Below, piece by piece: positions 44,149 through 55,800 of a stretch of 64,000 nucleotides of DNA (positions within the stretch are counted from its first letter, which is position 1; each line of letters opens with the position of its first letter). A model generated the notes under the pieces. That model saw only the letters and a list, made by a program, of their open reading frames with translations, had not been told where the DNA came from and ran no database searches. The translations under genes and the position numbers were made by a program. Origin of the DNA: Salminus brasiliensis (lineage: Eukaryota; Chordata; Actinopteri; Characiformes; Bryconidae); contig NC_132879.1 of assembly GCF_030463535.1 (NCBI RefSeq), positions 46,442,094 through 46,506,093 of the forward strand, given 5' to 3'.

Positions 44149-47100
44149 TCATTCTCCTTCTCCTTTGAGCACTTGGATGTTGGCTTTTCTCTTTCTGTCG
44201 CCAGGTAGCTTGAGTTTTTCTTCAGTGACAGTCTCATCATCTGAGCTACTGTCCTCAGACGACTCCTGTTCCTCGCTGCTGTCCGAGTCCTCCAGCTCCA
44301 CTAAGGCAACATCCTATTCAAAATAGACATGAACACAAGGTCAGTAAGAAGCATAAATAATTACCATCAAACCAAACCATCCATGTCCATAAATTAGTGT
44401 CAAACTGTTGAGCAGATAAACAGCATTCATAAAGTTTAGATCAATCTTTTAGTATCCACTATGCTATTTAATCGTTTCCATTTATTGATCCGTGCCAAAG
44501 CCCACCCTAGCAGTTTGCAGTTTCTACTGACTTACTGGAAGTCAGTCAAGATATTATAATATTCTTTAACAACACTTTTTTAAATAAACTGTTTTCCTTA
44601 TCACTTTGTAATTTGTCACAGCAAACACATGTGTTCCTGCTTGTATAGGTTCAGGCTGCAGTCTTTCTTTAAATTATGTGCACAAAATGGGTATAAAACC
44701 TTTTACGAACATCCATAAAAAATGACCAGAGATCAGTGTTTGGGCCTCTGTGGTGGATATCACAGATATGGACAAGGTCCGATCACACTATATACAATAT
44801 CAGTGTGCACTTGACTCACTATGCCTTTTTAATGCTGTGCTCTCTTTACCTTTACCAGAAGTCGGATGTTGGAGCTGGGAATGATGTCACACAGAGTTGA
44901 CCGCGCTCCAGTTAAACATTCCAATAATTGTACACCATTTACAAACAAAGCAGTTAGCTAAAGGCTTCAGAGTTCATCACAACAATCCTTTATCTTTAAT
45001 CCTTTTTATGGCAAATCTAAACAAAATACGTCCCAGTTTAGCATTGTTAGCAATACCAGTCAAGAACAACGCATTATACGATATTTTGTGCCTCCCAACA
45101 CCACATCCACATATAGAAGTTAGACAGTACTGAGTGTATGACTAACTTAATGAAGCACAGATAGATGGAAGCGCTACTAAACTACAATACTACTGCTTTT
45201 ATTGCTGTTGAGTGGTGCAGTCATCTTGGATTTTGAACTTTTAGGTTTCCTACTTAGAACTCAGAAAAAAACGGCATCACATTTTACACAACAGTCTTCA
45301 AGGTCTTACCATCTCAATGACTTTCTCGGCATCCGCCACACTCTCAATGTCATAGCGACCTACAGGAGCAGCCTCCATCTGCTGCCTTAAAGCCTCATTG
45401 GCCGAAGCCATTTGAGGAAGGAAACTCTGGAGCCTGTCAAGAACTACCACACACAGATACAAGAACAGAAATCCACACATTAAGACAAGTGACCCACGTA
45501 ATGAAAGATTATGTTAGGAACTGGAAACAAATGTAAAAGAGTATGTTTAGTCACAAAGGGTTGATTCAGGCCAAGTGAATAAATGCACAGTATTACAAGC
45601 AAGAAATGAAAACTTTAGGGGAACGCAGATTTAGACATAACTAGACTTAAAAGGTGAAAAAAAAAGTATATTATCATGGCTATAAGCGACAAAATCTCTA
45701 CACTGGACATAGCTCATGATTAGTTCTGTCTCTAAGTATGAGCATTTCTTACTGTGAGGAAGTATGATAGCCTATGTTGATAGCCTAATATTAGCTTATT
45801 ATAGATGAAGTGCTTCACAGAACCTCAGAACGTTTTTTTAATTAAAAGTATACTGAACCGCCACTGGTCGGTTACGTTTCATTATCTCTAACTTTAACTC
45901 TGCATTGATCAGGGCTAGGTCATCTTTGGCATTTAGCAACAAACTGTCCACCACCCTCAAGTCACACCAACACACTTCAATTTAGACAGATATTGTGTCT
46001 CAAAAGCGATGGAAATTGTGAACATACTCACCACTACTTCTGGGAACCTTTTCAGTGTGCAGTGAGGCCGTGCCCTTAGGTTTCAATAAAAGCCTGTCAT
46101 GGATCCCTGCAGGCAAAAAGATGCTCTTATTAGGCCATTACCAACACTCACACATCTTAACTTAACAGTTTATTTGTTTGGTGATTAGCATCAAAGCTAC
46201 ATTTAGGTAAAAAGGTAACTTCACACACACACACACCAATCCTTTCTTGGCTGATCGACTGTGTTTGGGGATGGGGGTGTTTAATTTAAGACATAATTGT
46301 TTTTCTATAAACTCCATCCACCATTGTGCGAACCTTGGTGTCTCCTTCGAACCCTTCCTCACCTTTAAAACACATTAAATTAAATTCTTGACAGAGACAC
46401 CACCAGATTTCCATTTCCATTTCCTCAATATTGCTTCCTCCACCCTATGCTGACTTCTAAAGATATTAAGATTCTGGTACATGCCTTTATGACATCTTGG
46501 TTAACTAGTGAAGGCTCTGTTTTATGGATCTTCAAAATACATTCTTCCACTCTAGTATATTCAGAATTCGGCAGCCAGAGTTTTAGTACCTACTTAGAAA
46601 TCTGGCCTGGCTTCTGGTAACCAAATGTGAGCATTAAAGCCCTGCAAGCTGCTACACCCACATGCTACAAGGCTCTCTGATTCAACTCTTCTAGCGGTCT
46701 CCAGGCTGTCATGCTGTCCACTATGGGTAGCCAGTCATTTAGGCATTTAGTATTGCTACCCCCTCACTCTGAAACTCCTTCTACATCTATTAACATCTGC
46801 AGCCCTCTTCCTACCTTTCCTACCAAAGCACAGCTTGTCTCCGAATATTTACTTTCCCTCTCAACCAGTACCCTTGGGTCATTTGTAAAGCCACATTAGG
46901 CATGTAAAGTGTGAAGTGTGGCCTTTACTTTCAAAAATAAACACTTGAAAAATGACACTGAAAGAAGGAGTCTGAGCTAGCAGACCGCCTCAGTTGATGA
47001 ATTTAGGACTGTCAAAACTCGATCCTTAGCAAGTACGGCTCGGCTTGACCCACCATCCCTTCAGATACACGGAAAACAAGCACCCAGCTTCTTCCACTGT

Positions 47101-49042
47101 CCTGGCACCAAATTGGTGTGACAAATGTTCCCTGTGTGTCTAAAGGCGAAACTTAAAAAGCTTCTTTTAAGTCTTCCCACCGTGTGTCTTAGCGAGAGCC
47201 CTTTGAGCTTCAAGTACGGCTCGACTTGACCCACAGTCCCTCAAGATACTGAGAATAGAAGCATCCAGACTTTTTCCGAGTGTGTCCGAGTGGTGGAGTC
47301 GCTCGCTGTCTTTAAACACAGACTGAAGACCATCTCTCTCCAGAGTACTTCTAAATCAGCCCTGATCTTGCACTTATTAAAGGCCTGTGCTACACCTTAC
47401 CTAGATTTTGACATTGGCATTCAGGCAAAGCGCAGTACATGTTGAGTACTGTGTATCGAGGTCACCAAAATAACCTTTAACACTAGTTTTGGCAGTATTT
47501 AAACTTGGGGTAGCTTGTAGGACTATGCCCGTTCACACTAGCCAGGGCTACTTTGCTGAGTGAGCAGTGAAGCACTTGTGTAAGTGCTTCTGTTCTCAAG
47601 TCATATTGCAGATTTCTCCTTTTCAACATCTAGAGAATTCAACCCTTCTTCTCCAGAGAGGACACCCAGGTACTTGACTACTGCAACTCTCTTCTGGCGG
47701 GTCTTTCTTTGCACACCATCAGGCCCCTGCAACTCATCCAGAATGCAGCGGCGCGGGTCGTCTTCAACGTTTCTAAATTCAGCCATGTCTCTCCTCTGTG
47801 GCGCTCTCTCTTCCCTGGCTTCATAGAGCTTCAAAACCCTGACGCTGGCCTACAAAGACAAGACTGATCAAGATCAGCCCCTCCGTACTTGATGACAATG
47901 GTCCAAAGCTGATCTGCACCAAGAGCCCTTTAAACTTTAAGTACGGCTCGGCTCGGCTCGACCCCCCATCCTTTAAGAACCATGGAAGACAAGCGCCCAG
48001 GCTTTTTTCTGTCCTGGCAGCGAAGTGGTGGAACGAACTTCCTCTGGGTGTCTGAAAGGCAGAGTCGTCCACTGTCTTCAAACGCAGACTGAAGACCCTC
48101 CTCTTCCTAGAGTGCTTGGGGGAAGTGTAGTGTAGAGTATTGCGGTCTCCATACTGACTTTTGTATTCAGTAGTATCTTAGCTAAGGCACTTTTTTTTTA
48201 ATCCTAGTCTGTACAAACTAGCTAAGGGAATTGTGCATCTATTTAAGAGCATCTGCTAAATGCCTTAAAGGTAAATGTAAATTTCCCACCACAAAGTTAT
48301 TTGAGATTTCCTAACAGAGCAGAGTGGTTTAAGCGTGTGAGATGATTTTATTCATTTGAGGGAAGCTTTGCCAGAGTATCCCCATTATAATGTCTTCTTG
48401 CAGGTAAACTGAGGACTTCTAGTTGGTGAAATACTGTATAGCTTATATACCTGTATATAATAACTGTATACCAGCTTGTAGCTCTACTTCCTGCTGCCGT
48501 CAGACTACACAACCAGCACTGCTCCCAGCGGACCACATACACACACACACACTTAACTACACACATACACACACACTTAACTACACACACATGTTCATGT
48601 TCAGGAATACTATGTGCAATATCCCACCCCCATGTGCAATTAAGAGTCTTTTACTGTAAATAATATTGTTTATTGCTTTTTTAATTCTTATTTATATTGT
48701 GTATATAGTGTAAATTATTTATTTATCTAAATTTTTGTAACTGAGTGTCCTGCTATCCCTTTCTGCTGTCACACTGTGAATTTCCCCACTGCGGGACTAA
48801 TAAAGGACTATCTTATCTTATCTTATCTCTTATCTCTTAAAGGCTCGTTAGCCTAACATTAACGTTAGCCAGCTACTTTTACCAGGTGACACACAGCTCG
48901 TAGCTTGTGTCTGTCTGAAAGCCTAAAAGAAGCCGGATCCCGCAGCTCGTCACTGTGTAGAAGATACCTCACCTTCTCCGGTACCGCAGAGCAGCAGGTC
49001 TCGAGAGGCGGGTTTGGTCGCGACGCTCTTCTTTTGCTCCAT
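44149..49042 (-). CDS. NOPCHAP1: NOP protein chaperone 1 (C12orf45 orthologue), complete, four exons
   Basis: In human this nuclear protein hands NOP58 to the R2TP/RUVBL machinery during box C/D snoRNP assembly. Exons: 49042-48973, 46106-46032, 45443-45310, 44313-44149. The phases agree; 444 nt, 147 residues. The conserved core is in exons 2-3: HDRLLLKPKG, then VLDRLQSFLPQMASANEALR and MEAAPVGRYDIE. Exon 4 is the acidic Ser/Asp/Glu stretch (DSDSSEEQESSEDSSSDDE) followed by a basic KRKANIQVLK end. Shorter than human (about 185), mostly in the N-terminus and acidic tail. It lies head-to-head with SLC41A2 (about 1 kb apart) and beyond ALDH1L2, the human order. No disruption seen. Confidence 0.93.
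46420..46910 (+). repeat. LINE reverse-transcriptase 3' fragment, heavily decayed
   Basis: Fragments resemble the C-terminal part of a fish non-LTR ORF2. Translations around 46560-46900 give pieces such as PTFPTKAQLVSEYLL, but the frame is broken. Family assignment is uncertain. It is in NOPCHAP1 intron 1. Confidence 0.35.
46985..47465 (+). repeat. Two further L2-type LINE 3' segments in tandem
   Basis: 46985-47175 and 47195-47465 each contain the motif GTACGGCTCG.CTTGACCCAC followed by the segment equivalent to 47940-48120. They are more diverged than the main copy. Both are in NOPCHAP1 intron 1. Confidence 0.55.
47640..48290 (+). mobile_element. L2-type LINE, 3' end
   Basis: The translation at 47676-47760 contains LDYCNSLLAGL and the TIRPLQLIQNAAARVVFN pattern, the signature of the C-terminal end of L2/Maui reverse transcriptases, with frame breaks. 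It continues through an untranslated part with CAGACTGAAGACCCTCCTCT and ends in GCATCTGCTAAATGCCTTAA. It is a 5'-truncated, dead copy in NOPCHAP1 intron 1. Confidence 0.8.
48420..48838 (+). repeat. 3' end of a second LINE type with TATCT tail
   Basis: It contains GTGAATTTCCCCACTGCGGG, ACTAATAAAGGACTATCTTA and a short TCTTA/TATCT array, the usual 3' end of fish Tx1/RTE-like LINEs. Upstream a CA-rich stretch (48535-48590) is imperfectly duplicated. Confidence 0.6.
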
Positions 49043-49200
49043 CTTTTCACTGTAACTTCTCCTTGCTTGCGAGCAGCATGTGTGAAATGTTTACCTGTAG
49101 GAGAACAACTTCCCTGTGAGAGGTGAAAAGTGAAAAAGCCCGACGTGGTATTTTACGGAGCGCCCTCTAACGGGAGCCTCGCCTCAGCTCAGCTCAGCTC
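49043..49200 (-). promoter_or_regulatory. NOPCHAP1: NOPCHAP1 promoter and 5'UTR
   Basis: A CpG-containing, TATA-less stretch just upstream of the minus-strand ATG at 49042. The divergent SLC41A2 first exon starts about 1 kb away. Confidence 0.4.
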
Positions 49201-49366
49201 ACCCCGAGCACGGATCTCTGAGCGCTTCAGCTGGAGTACATATTAAAAGCATGGCATTTCTGAACATTAGCAGTACATGGGGAATATTGTGAACTATCTT
49301 GGATTTTTTTTTACGTTATTGTTTTGATCGACAACTTCTTAGAGGAAAATCTAATTAAACCATAAA

Positions 49367-49569
49367 ACTATAAAACCAGCAGTTTGTCCAAATTCAAGTC
49401 TGATGTGTGTCCAGAAACACTGTAAACACTTGACTCTCCTCGACTGAGATCGTGTGAGCCTGTGTGTAAGAAGCGTGGACTGGTTTCTAGCTATTAAAAA
49501 AATAAACAAGCTGCTCGACTGTCATAACTCAGGGATGCTTTAAGAGGAAGAGCTCCAAGCAAACACAGC
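49367..49569. repeat. Left arm of a perfect 203-bp inverted repeat
   Basis: Exact reverse complement of 50487-50689, over all 203 bases including a 7-base homopolymer. It begins ACTATAAAACCAGCAGTTTG and ends CCAAGCAAACACAGC. The arms are 917 bp apart. No transposon end, tRNA head or coding sequence was recognised in the arm. Confidence 0.97.
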
Positions 49570-49979
49570 CTTTTAAATACGTGCACCTTTAATTGACAAA
49601 TAAATATTAAAATAAAATAAAAAAATAAATTATGTCCTATAACGTTTTTAAAAATTAAAAATATTAAAAATATTTATGCATTGTAATATTTTTTGTAATG
49701 CCTGTACTAAACTAGTCCAAATATTCCCACAACAGTTGTGTAGAAATTGAAACTTAACTAACTTATTATAAAGTTATTATAAATAATAAGTGTGCATTAA
49801 AAACTGAGTTTATCCTAAGTATCACATTATACTTTAGTATGTAGCTAATACATAGCCATGCATTTACAATTCTCTGGCCATTTCTCCAGAAATTTCTCCA
49901 GAATCTGTAAGCTGAATGAGGTAGAAGGTGAAACAGTGCATCTGAGCTATAAGAATTTACTGTTTTCGTTTTTCGGTGA

Positions 49980-50170
49980 ACATAAAAAACCCTGTGCTCT
50001 GAATTTGTCGAAACTCAGAGGACTCTTATTCTAGTAAGGGGGCTATAATATGAGTTTGTTGTGGCCGGGTTCACGGGCGCTGCTGCGGTGACGTGACCGG
50101 ACTACTGGAGGAGGGAAGTCCAGCATCTCCAGTCTTCATCTTTCCGGAGAGGCAGCTGTGTGCCTGGCTG
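49980..50170 (+). promoter_or_regulatory. SLC41A2: SLC41A2 promoter and non-coding first exon
   Basis: A GC/CpG-rich patch (50060-50160) in AT-rich surroundings ends at a good donor (CTG|GTAAAT, 50171). The next acceptor is CTCTCTCAG at 52619 before the coding exon. Start site and splice pairing are inferred. Confidence 0.5.
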
Positions 50171-50486
50171 GTAAATACCATTCTGTTTTTTTTATTTGAC
50201 ACTTGACTGTTTAAACCTTGTCATTAGCGTCTTCGCTTCGGTTTAAGGAGACAGGGTTGATGCCGTAAAGCTGAGCTGGGTGTTTATTTAGCGCCCAGTC
50301 CAGCTAACCTGACATCAGCTAGCTGACTTCAGTAGCCAGTGTTTTGACGTGGTCTAATGTAAATGCGGCTGAACCACAGTGTTACAAAGTTGACGAACCT
50401 GTTCCTGCCAGCCAGTAAATGGACGGAGTAGACTTCCGTGTGGCTGCTAGCTAGCTTGTTTAACGTATATTTGGTTTAGCTAGCTA

Positions 50487-50689
50487 GCTGTGTTTGCTTG
50501 GAGCTCTTCCTCTTAAAGCATCCCTGAGTTATGACAGTCGAGCAGCTTGTTTATTTTTTTAATAGCTAGAAACCAGTCCACGCTTCTTACACACAGGCTC
50601 ACACGATCTCAGTCGAGGAGAGTCAAGTGTTTACAGTGTTTCTGGACACACATCAGACTTGAATTTGGACAAACTGCTGGTTTTATAGT
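50487..50689. repeat. Right arm of the perfect 203-bp inverted repeat
   Basis: Reverse complement of 49367-49569. This arm lies in SLC41A2 intron 1, just after TAGCTAGCTAGC. The loop between the arms holds the SLC41A2 promoter and non-coding first exon. Confidence 0.97.
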
Positions 50690-50834
50690 ATATAGACACA
50701 CTCACATTCTTGTAGGCTGGTCAGACTGGTCAGACATGAACACACACACACAGAAACGTAGCTACAAAAACCTTTAGGCATTTGAATCTGGCAGTAGTTC
50801 TTATATATATACACACACACACACACACATATAG

Positions 50835-51060
50835 GTCATATCAGAATATTATGATCACCCACCTAATAGTGGGGGTAACCACCCTTGCCTCGGATGACAG
50901 TAGGTACACGTCATGGCATGGACTGCATTAGGTGACTAATGGTGTTCATCATCGAGGTTAGCTGCTCCACAGTGGCCCGTCGATTGCTCTGTACCACTGG
51001 GCAGAGTCAGTGTTCCCCTCCGGTGTCGATAGCCTGTGGGACACCACTGTAATGATGTTA
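50835..51060 (-). mobile_element. Tc1/mariner-family terminal remnant
   Basis: It begins ATATTATGATCACCCACCTA and continues with the 'first of several' block of the same broad fish family as 34185-34990. Only one end is recognisable. It is in SLC41A2 intron 1, next to a CA microsatellite (50810-50830). Confidence 0.45.
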
Positions 51061-51699
51061 TATCATCATTTTTATTGCCTTATAAAAATTTTTTTTTAAA
51101 ATATACTTGTATAGGGTTGCCTGCAAAACTGCAGCATATGTTGATTTTTGCTGTAGAAGAAGTAAACACAACAGTACTTATCCTAAATATGTCATTTTAG
51201 GACTGTTTGTACAGGCGACAAATGAATGGCAATTTAAGATAATATAATAAATAATAATAGAGCATTTACAATTCTCTGATTATTTAGAACTTGTGTTAAC
51301 ACTCCTCATTCATGGGCTCATCTCAGCAGATATCGGCAGTGCCATTAGGAAATGCAGTTAAATGGATTTGTGGAGATCACCGCAAGATCTAAAAAACCTT
51401 AAAATAAAAAAAAAACAAGAAAACTCCCATTAAACTGCTTGTATGCCACCCAGATTAGCAAAGCCAATCCGTATATATGACAGCCAACACAGGTTCAGGA
51501 GACACAGAAGTGGTGGTGATCAGTTCTGCTGTGCAATGTCGCTTGACCTGCTTGGAAGCGATACGGCAGGAAATAGCACCTGCAGCATCTTAAAAAAAAA
51601 AGGAAACATCTGAAATATGCAAATCAGCATCTAGAAGTAATGTGAACTAATCAGGTAAAAGTAGAAAAATGGCCATAATTATAAAATCAAAGGTATATT

Positions 51700-52130
51700 A
51701 GGAGAAAACAAGGAGAAGCATTTGAGGACAATATCCTAATGACAACTGCTAAGCATGGGTGGGGGTGTGTTGGCGGGGGTAGATCTGCTATGCCCAGAGC
51801 TGTGAGCAGTACAGGAAACACACATTCTGGATGCAAATGTGATGCATTTAGTAAAGAAACTGAACCTGAAAAGAGGCTGGCTTCTACAACAGGACCATGA
51901 TCAAAAGCACACCTGAAAATCCAGTGTGGGCTAACTTTTAAGGAAGGCAAGTTAAACTTGAAATGGATCTCACTGACAACTGGCATGAAAGTCAATAAAA
52001 ATGGCCGGATCTTAGTAGATGTCAGTGAATCGTAAACATTTAAGGGTGCAGCAGCCACTTAAAAGCCTCCCTCGGAGGACATTTGCAGGAAATGTCCTTT
52101 AAAAATATAAAGGTTTGCTGTAGGGGTTGT
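51700..52130 (+). mobile_element. Tc1-like remnant
   Basis: CTACAACAGGACCATGATCA followed by AAAGCACACCTGAAAATCCA is the second-aspartate block of a Tc1 transposase (compare QQD.DPKHT), here mutated. The neighbouring frame is full of stops. Confidence 0.5.
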
Positions 52131-52657
52131 GATTATTTTATTTCATATTAAAAACAGATACTGTTTAAATTTGTTGATTTCCAAGAGCAGAACACCTGAA
52201 TTGAATAGAATAAAAACGTGGTTAGGCTAAACAGGTGCTGGATATTAACTGTAAATACTGTAAGACGTCTTTGAGGAGTTTGGGAATCCGTACCTAGCCT
52301 CAGTGTTGTTGTTGAATGCAATCTGATCCATTATTTAAACATTTAGTGTAAAGCCTCCCCAGAGGAGTAAAGGCTGTCATTATATACAAACATAGGTTGG
52401 TGGTGGCACTAAAGCTACTCAGGTAATTTGAGTTCATGAATAAATTACTGTTTGTCTATCCTGCAACCAGCCCTCCTCCAGGGTGACATCTTAAGACCTG
52501 TGGATGGGAGTGGACGCATTACTGTGTTATTATGTGCTGTGCTCTGTGTACATACTGTATCATATTTCAGAGCGCGTACAGCGAGGTTTTCATTATCTTT
52601 CCTTGTTCCCCTCTCTCAGGTCAGGACTTTGTAACCGGACTCAGTATTCATGTGGAG

Positions 52658-52805
52658 ATGATGGACTCGGTCCAGCTGTGTTACTGATCCCCCCCCCCCC
52701 CTCACCCACATCCCAGTACATAGGGCCATGAGCCCACCCAGCCCCTGCCTGCAGCATGAGCCTCCGCACCGTAGGGGCCACTGTGTTCGGCTCCCTGCGA
52801 CCTAA
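52658..52805 (+). promoter_or_regulatory. Upstream ORFs in the SLC41A2 leader
   Basis: Exon 2 has three ATGs before the coding start: at 52650 (stops after 3 codons), at 52658 (9 codons, stop 52685-52687), and at 52728 in a fair context (GCCATGA) whose frame overlaps the main start and stops at 52803-52805. A C-run lies at 52689-52701. Such uORFs usually lower translation; whether they do here is inferred. Confidence 0.6.
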
Positions 52806-55800
52806 TCTTGGTGCGAGTGGTGGTAGTGGCAGTGGCGGAGGCTGGAGCTTTCCCTCTCTGAAGCCTGTTCCAGTGTTGCTGCACACCATGGTTCCTCCTG
52901 GCTACACCGCCCTACAAGAGGAGAGGCTGGCCATGGTGGACCTGAGCACTCCCAAGCCAGAGCTGCACCAGAACGGCTTCCACCGCGAGCCTGGCCGCCG
53001 TCTTTCTGACCGCGCTGGCCGCTCTTCCCTCAGCCTGTCAGACCCCGGAGACGGGTGCTACGCAGAGACTGAGCCCATGCTGGCTGACACTCGGCTGTCG
53101 GGTGAGGACGCCGACCAGGAAGAGGACAGCGAGGTGGAAAGCCAGAGACCGACTGCCCAAAACTTTCCCAAAGAGTCGCCACTTGCCATGGCACTGCAGA
53201 TACTGGTACCATTCCTGCTGGCTGGGTTTGGCACAGTGTCGGCCGGCATGGTGTTAGACATAGTGCAGGTGAGTCAGTGCGTCTTCATGTTTGGGCACGC
53301 TCTTTTGAATTGGTAGTTTTAAAGGTCCATTTGCTTTTCACAGTTGTTCGACTGCTGTTTTGCTATCTGTCATGCTATCCGGTGTCGACCAGAGGAGGAT
53401 GGGTTTCCCTTTTGAATCTTTGGTCCTCTCAAAGTGTCTTCCCATTGATCTGAGGGAATTTTTTACTTGCTACTCTTGCCATTGGTTTGCCCTAAAGATG
53501 CTGCACCTCTGTAATGCTGCTATGTGACATCCATTGTAAAAAGGTCTAAATAAACAATTTGAATTAAAATTGAATTAAGCAATAGAAATACAGATTCTGA
53601 TAATACTAATCTAATAAAACTAATATTAATAATTGTATACATTATTAATCATTTATACAAGCAAAACTAGAATGACCATTATTTTGTTTAGTGTTTCACA
53701 TCCAGCGCTGCAGTAATTACTGTCAAACAGGGCTAATTATGCTCTCTTGTTAATGAAGCATGCAGTGGTTCAATATCCTTTATTTACTGTCGGTATCCAT
53801 GACCTACCTGGAAAAGTGTTGTGTTGTCATTTATTAAAGTATCGATGCCCACATCGATACTTTAATAGTGTTTAATGGTGTCCACATGCCATGTCTACTT
53901 ATGTGTATGTGTATTTAGCACTCTTGGCTGGAGATGTACATAAATACTGTTATTGTGTTCTATCTGAATGAATATTTTCAAAAACTAGATTTGATCGTCA
54001 CTATACAGGCATATCCTGTTTAATATTTGGAATACAAAGCTAACATTGCTATCTACAGAGTGTAAAAATGACCTGGGGTTTTGAATAGTGTCTATTATTG
54101 TCAAAGTGAACTCTTACTCCAGCTGCCTTTCACAATGTAGCAGCACAAGTATTGTATTGTTCATTGAGGGTTTTTTTTTAAGTGACAGCCCTATGGTGGC
54201 TGTCCTGCTGAGATGAAAGGAGCCTAGTGTGATGTGTGATTAGACACCGTATTCAAATCACAAAATGAATTTCAACCGAAGCTTGTGTCAGCACTGAAAC
54301 ACATTACTGTATGTATGAGGTGGGGCTATTTTTCAGCTCCAGTTCAATTTCCACAGCAGTATAGGTTGATTAGATGCCAGCATGCTTGTGTCTGTGAGCA
54401 ATTTATTTTTGGAAGACGACAAAATGTGAATAGACTTGCATTTGTGAGAACACTATTGCAGGTTGTCAGACTAGCAATTACACATCTAGAGTGTTTCCCC
54501 CTCATTTACACATTGGAATTCCATGTGGACGATGTGCCCTAACTTATTTGTTGGTTTCTCTTCTCTCTTCAAGCACTGGGAGGCATTCAAATACATCACA
54601 GAGATCTTTATCCTGGTCCCTGCTCTCCTGGGTCTGAAAGGAAACCTAGAGATGACCCTAGCATCCAGACTCTCCACAGCGGTGTGTACATTTGCATTTA
54701 CATTTATGGCATTTAGCTGATGCTCTTATTCTGAGCGACTCAGATTATAGAGGCAAATTATTGGTGTAGCACAGCACACTCACCAAGAATGGGAATCAAA
54801 CCTCAGTCTACCACAGGGTGAAGTAGCTCATTGGCAGGCACTGCCAGCAAAAGGTGCTGCTCAGAGCGTTGGACATGTCAGCGCCCGTCAAGACATGTAG
54901 GCAAAGATTGCTGTCTCTGTCCATAGACTGTGGTTGGTTTTATAGGCAATTTATCATACAGTCAGTTCACAACTTGTGCTTCATTAAAGACCTGACTGCA
55001 GAGGCGTCCCTCCCAGATTACACAAAACAGACCCCGCGATACTACTCTTAAACCAAGTAGATGATCCAAAACATGATCAGTATCAAAAGGTTTCTTCTTT
55101 AGTTTTGTATGGAAGCTACAGGAATCAGGACTTGAAAGTGGAACTCTACCTGCTCCGTTTGGCAGCAGACAGAGAAGCACAAACACAACAAAAGCATTAA
55201 ATAAAGAGAAAAATGGAACAGGGTCACAGGAACACAGGGCTGGGTGCCATTAATATGAGATTGCAGTACTCAAGAAATGTTCTGATGATCTGTCATAATA
55301 TTTATTTTTTCTGACCTTTATTTTTCCTTCTGGAATGAACAAAATAGAACTCTTGATGCCATAGAGGAATTTTGCCCTAATATCCTTTCAGAACTAGTGG
55401 TGCCACTAGTCCTCCTTGATTAGATTTGATTTTAGATTTGATTTGATTCATTGTCTTTATGCATGGTTGGAGATGTAAGAAAATGCCGATATATCAAAGT
55501 ATTGCAATGTTTTACAACGCTGCATCAATTCTCAAAAACAAAATATTGATTTTATGTGGATAGTTTACATGTAAAGATTGGTGGCAGGCCGCAGGACACA
55601 TAACCCGTGTATTGATTCACAGCCGTATGAATGACCCAGCTTTGCTTCAGCTTTAGCTCTCGGACCAATGACTTGACATTTCTCTGGAAAAATCCTCTTA
55701 ACACTTGGTAGAATTCATAGTTTCCTAAGTGGTAGCAAGGCATCCAGGTCCCTAAGCCATTATACTACCACCACCATGCTTCACAACTGGTTATGGCCAT

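Noticed and set aside
49159-49173. AGCGCCCTCTAACGG near the NOPCHAP1 start as a CTCF site
   Set aside because: Too many departures from the core consensus to report as a site.
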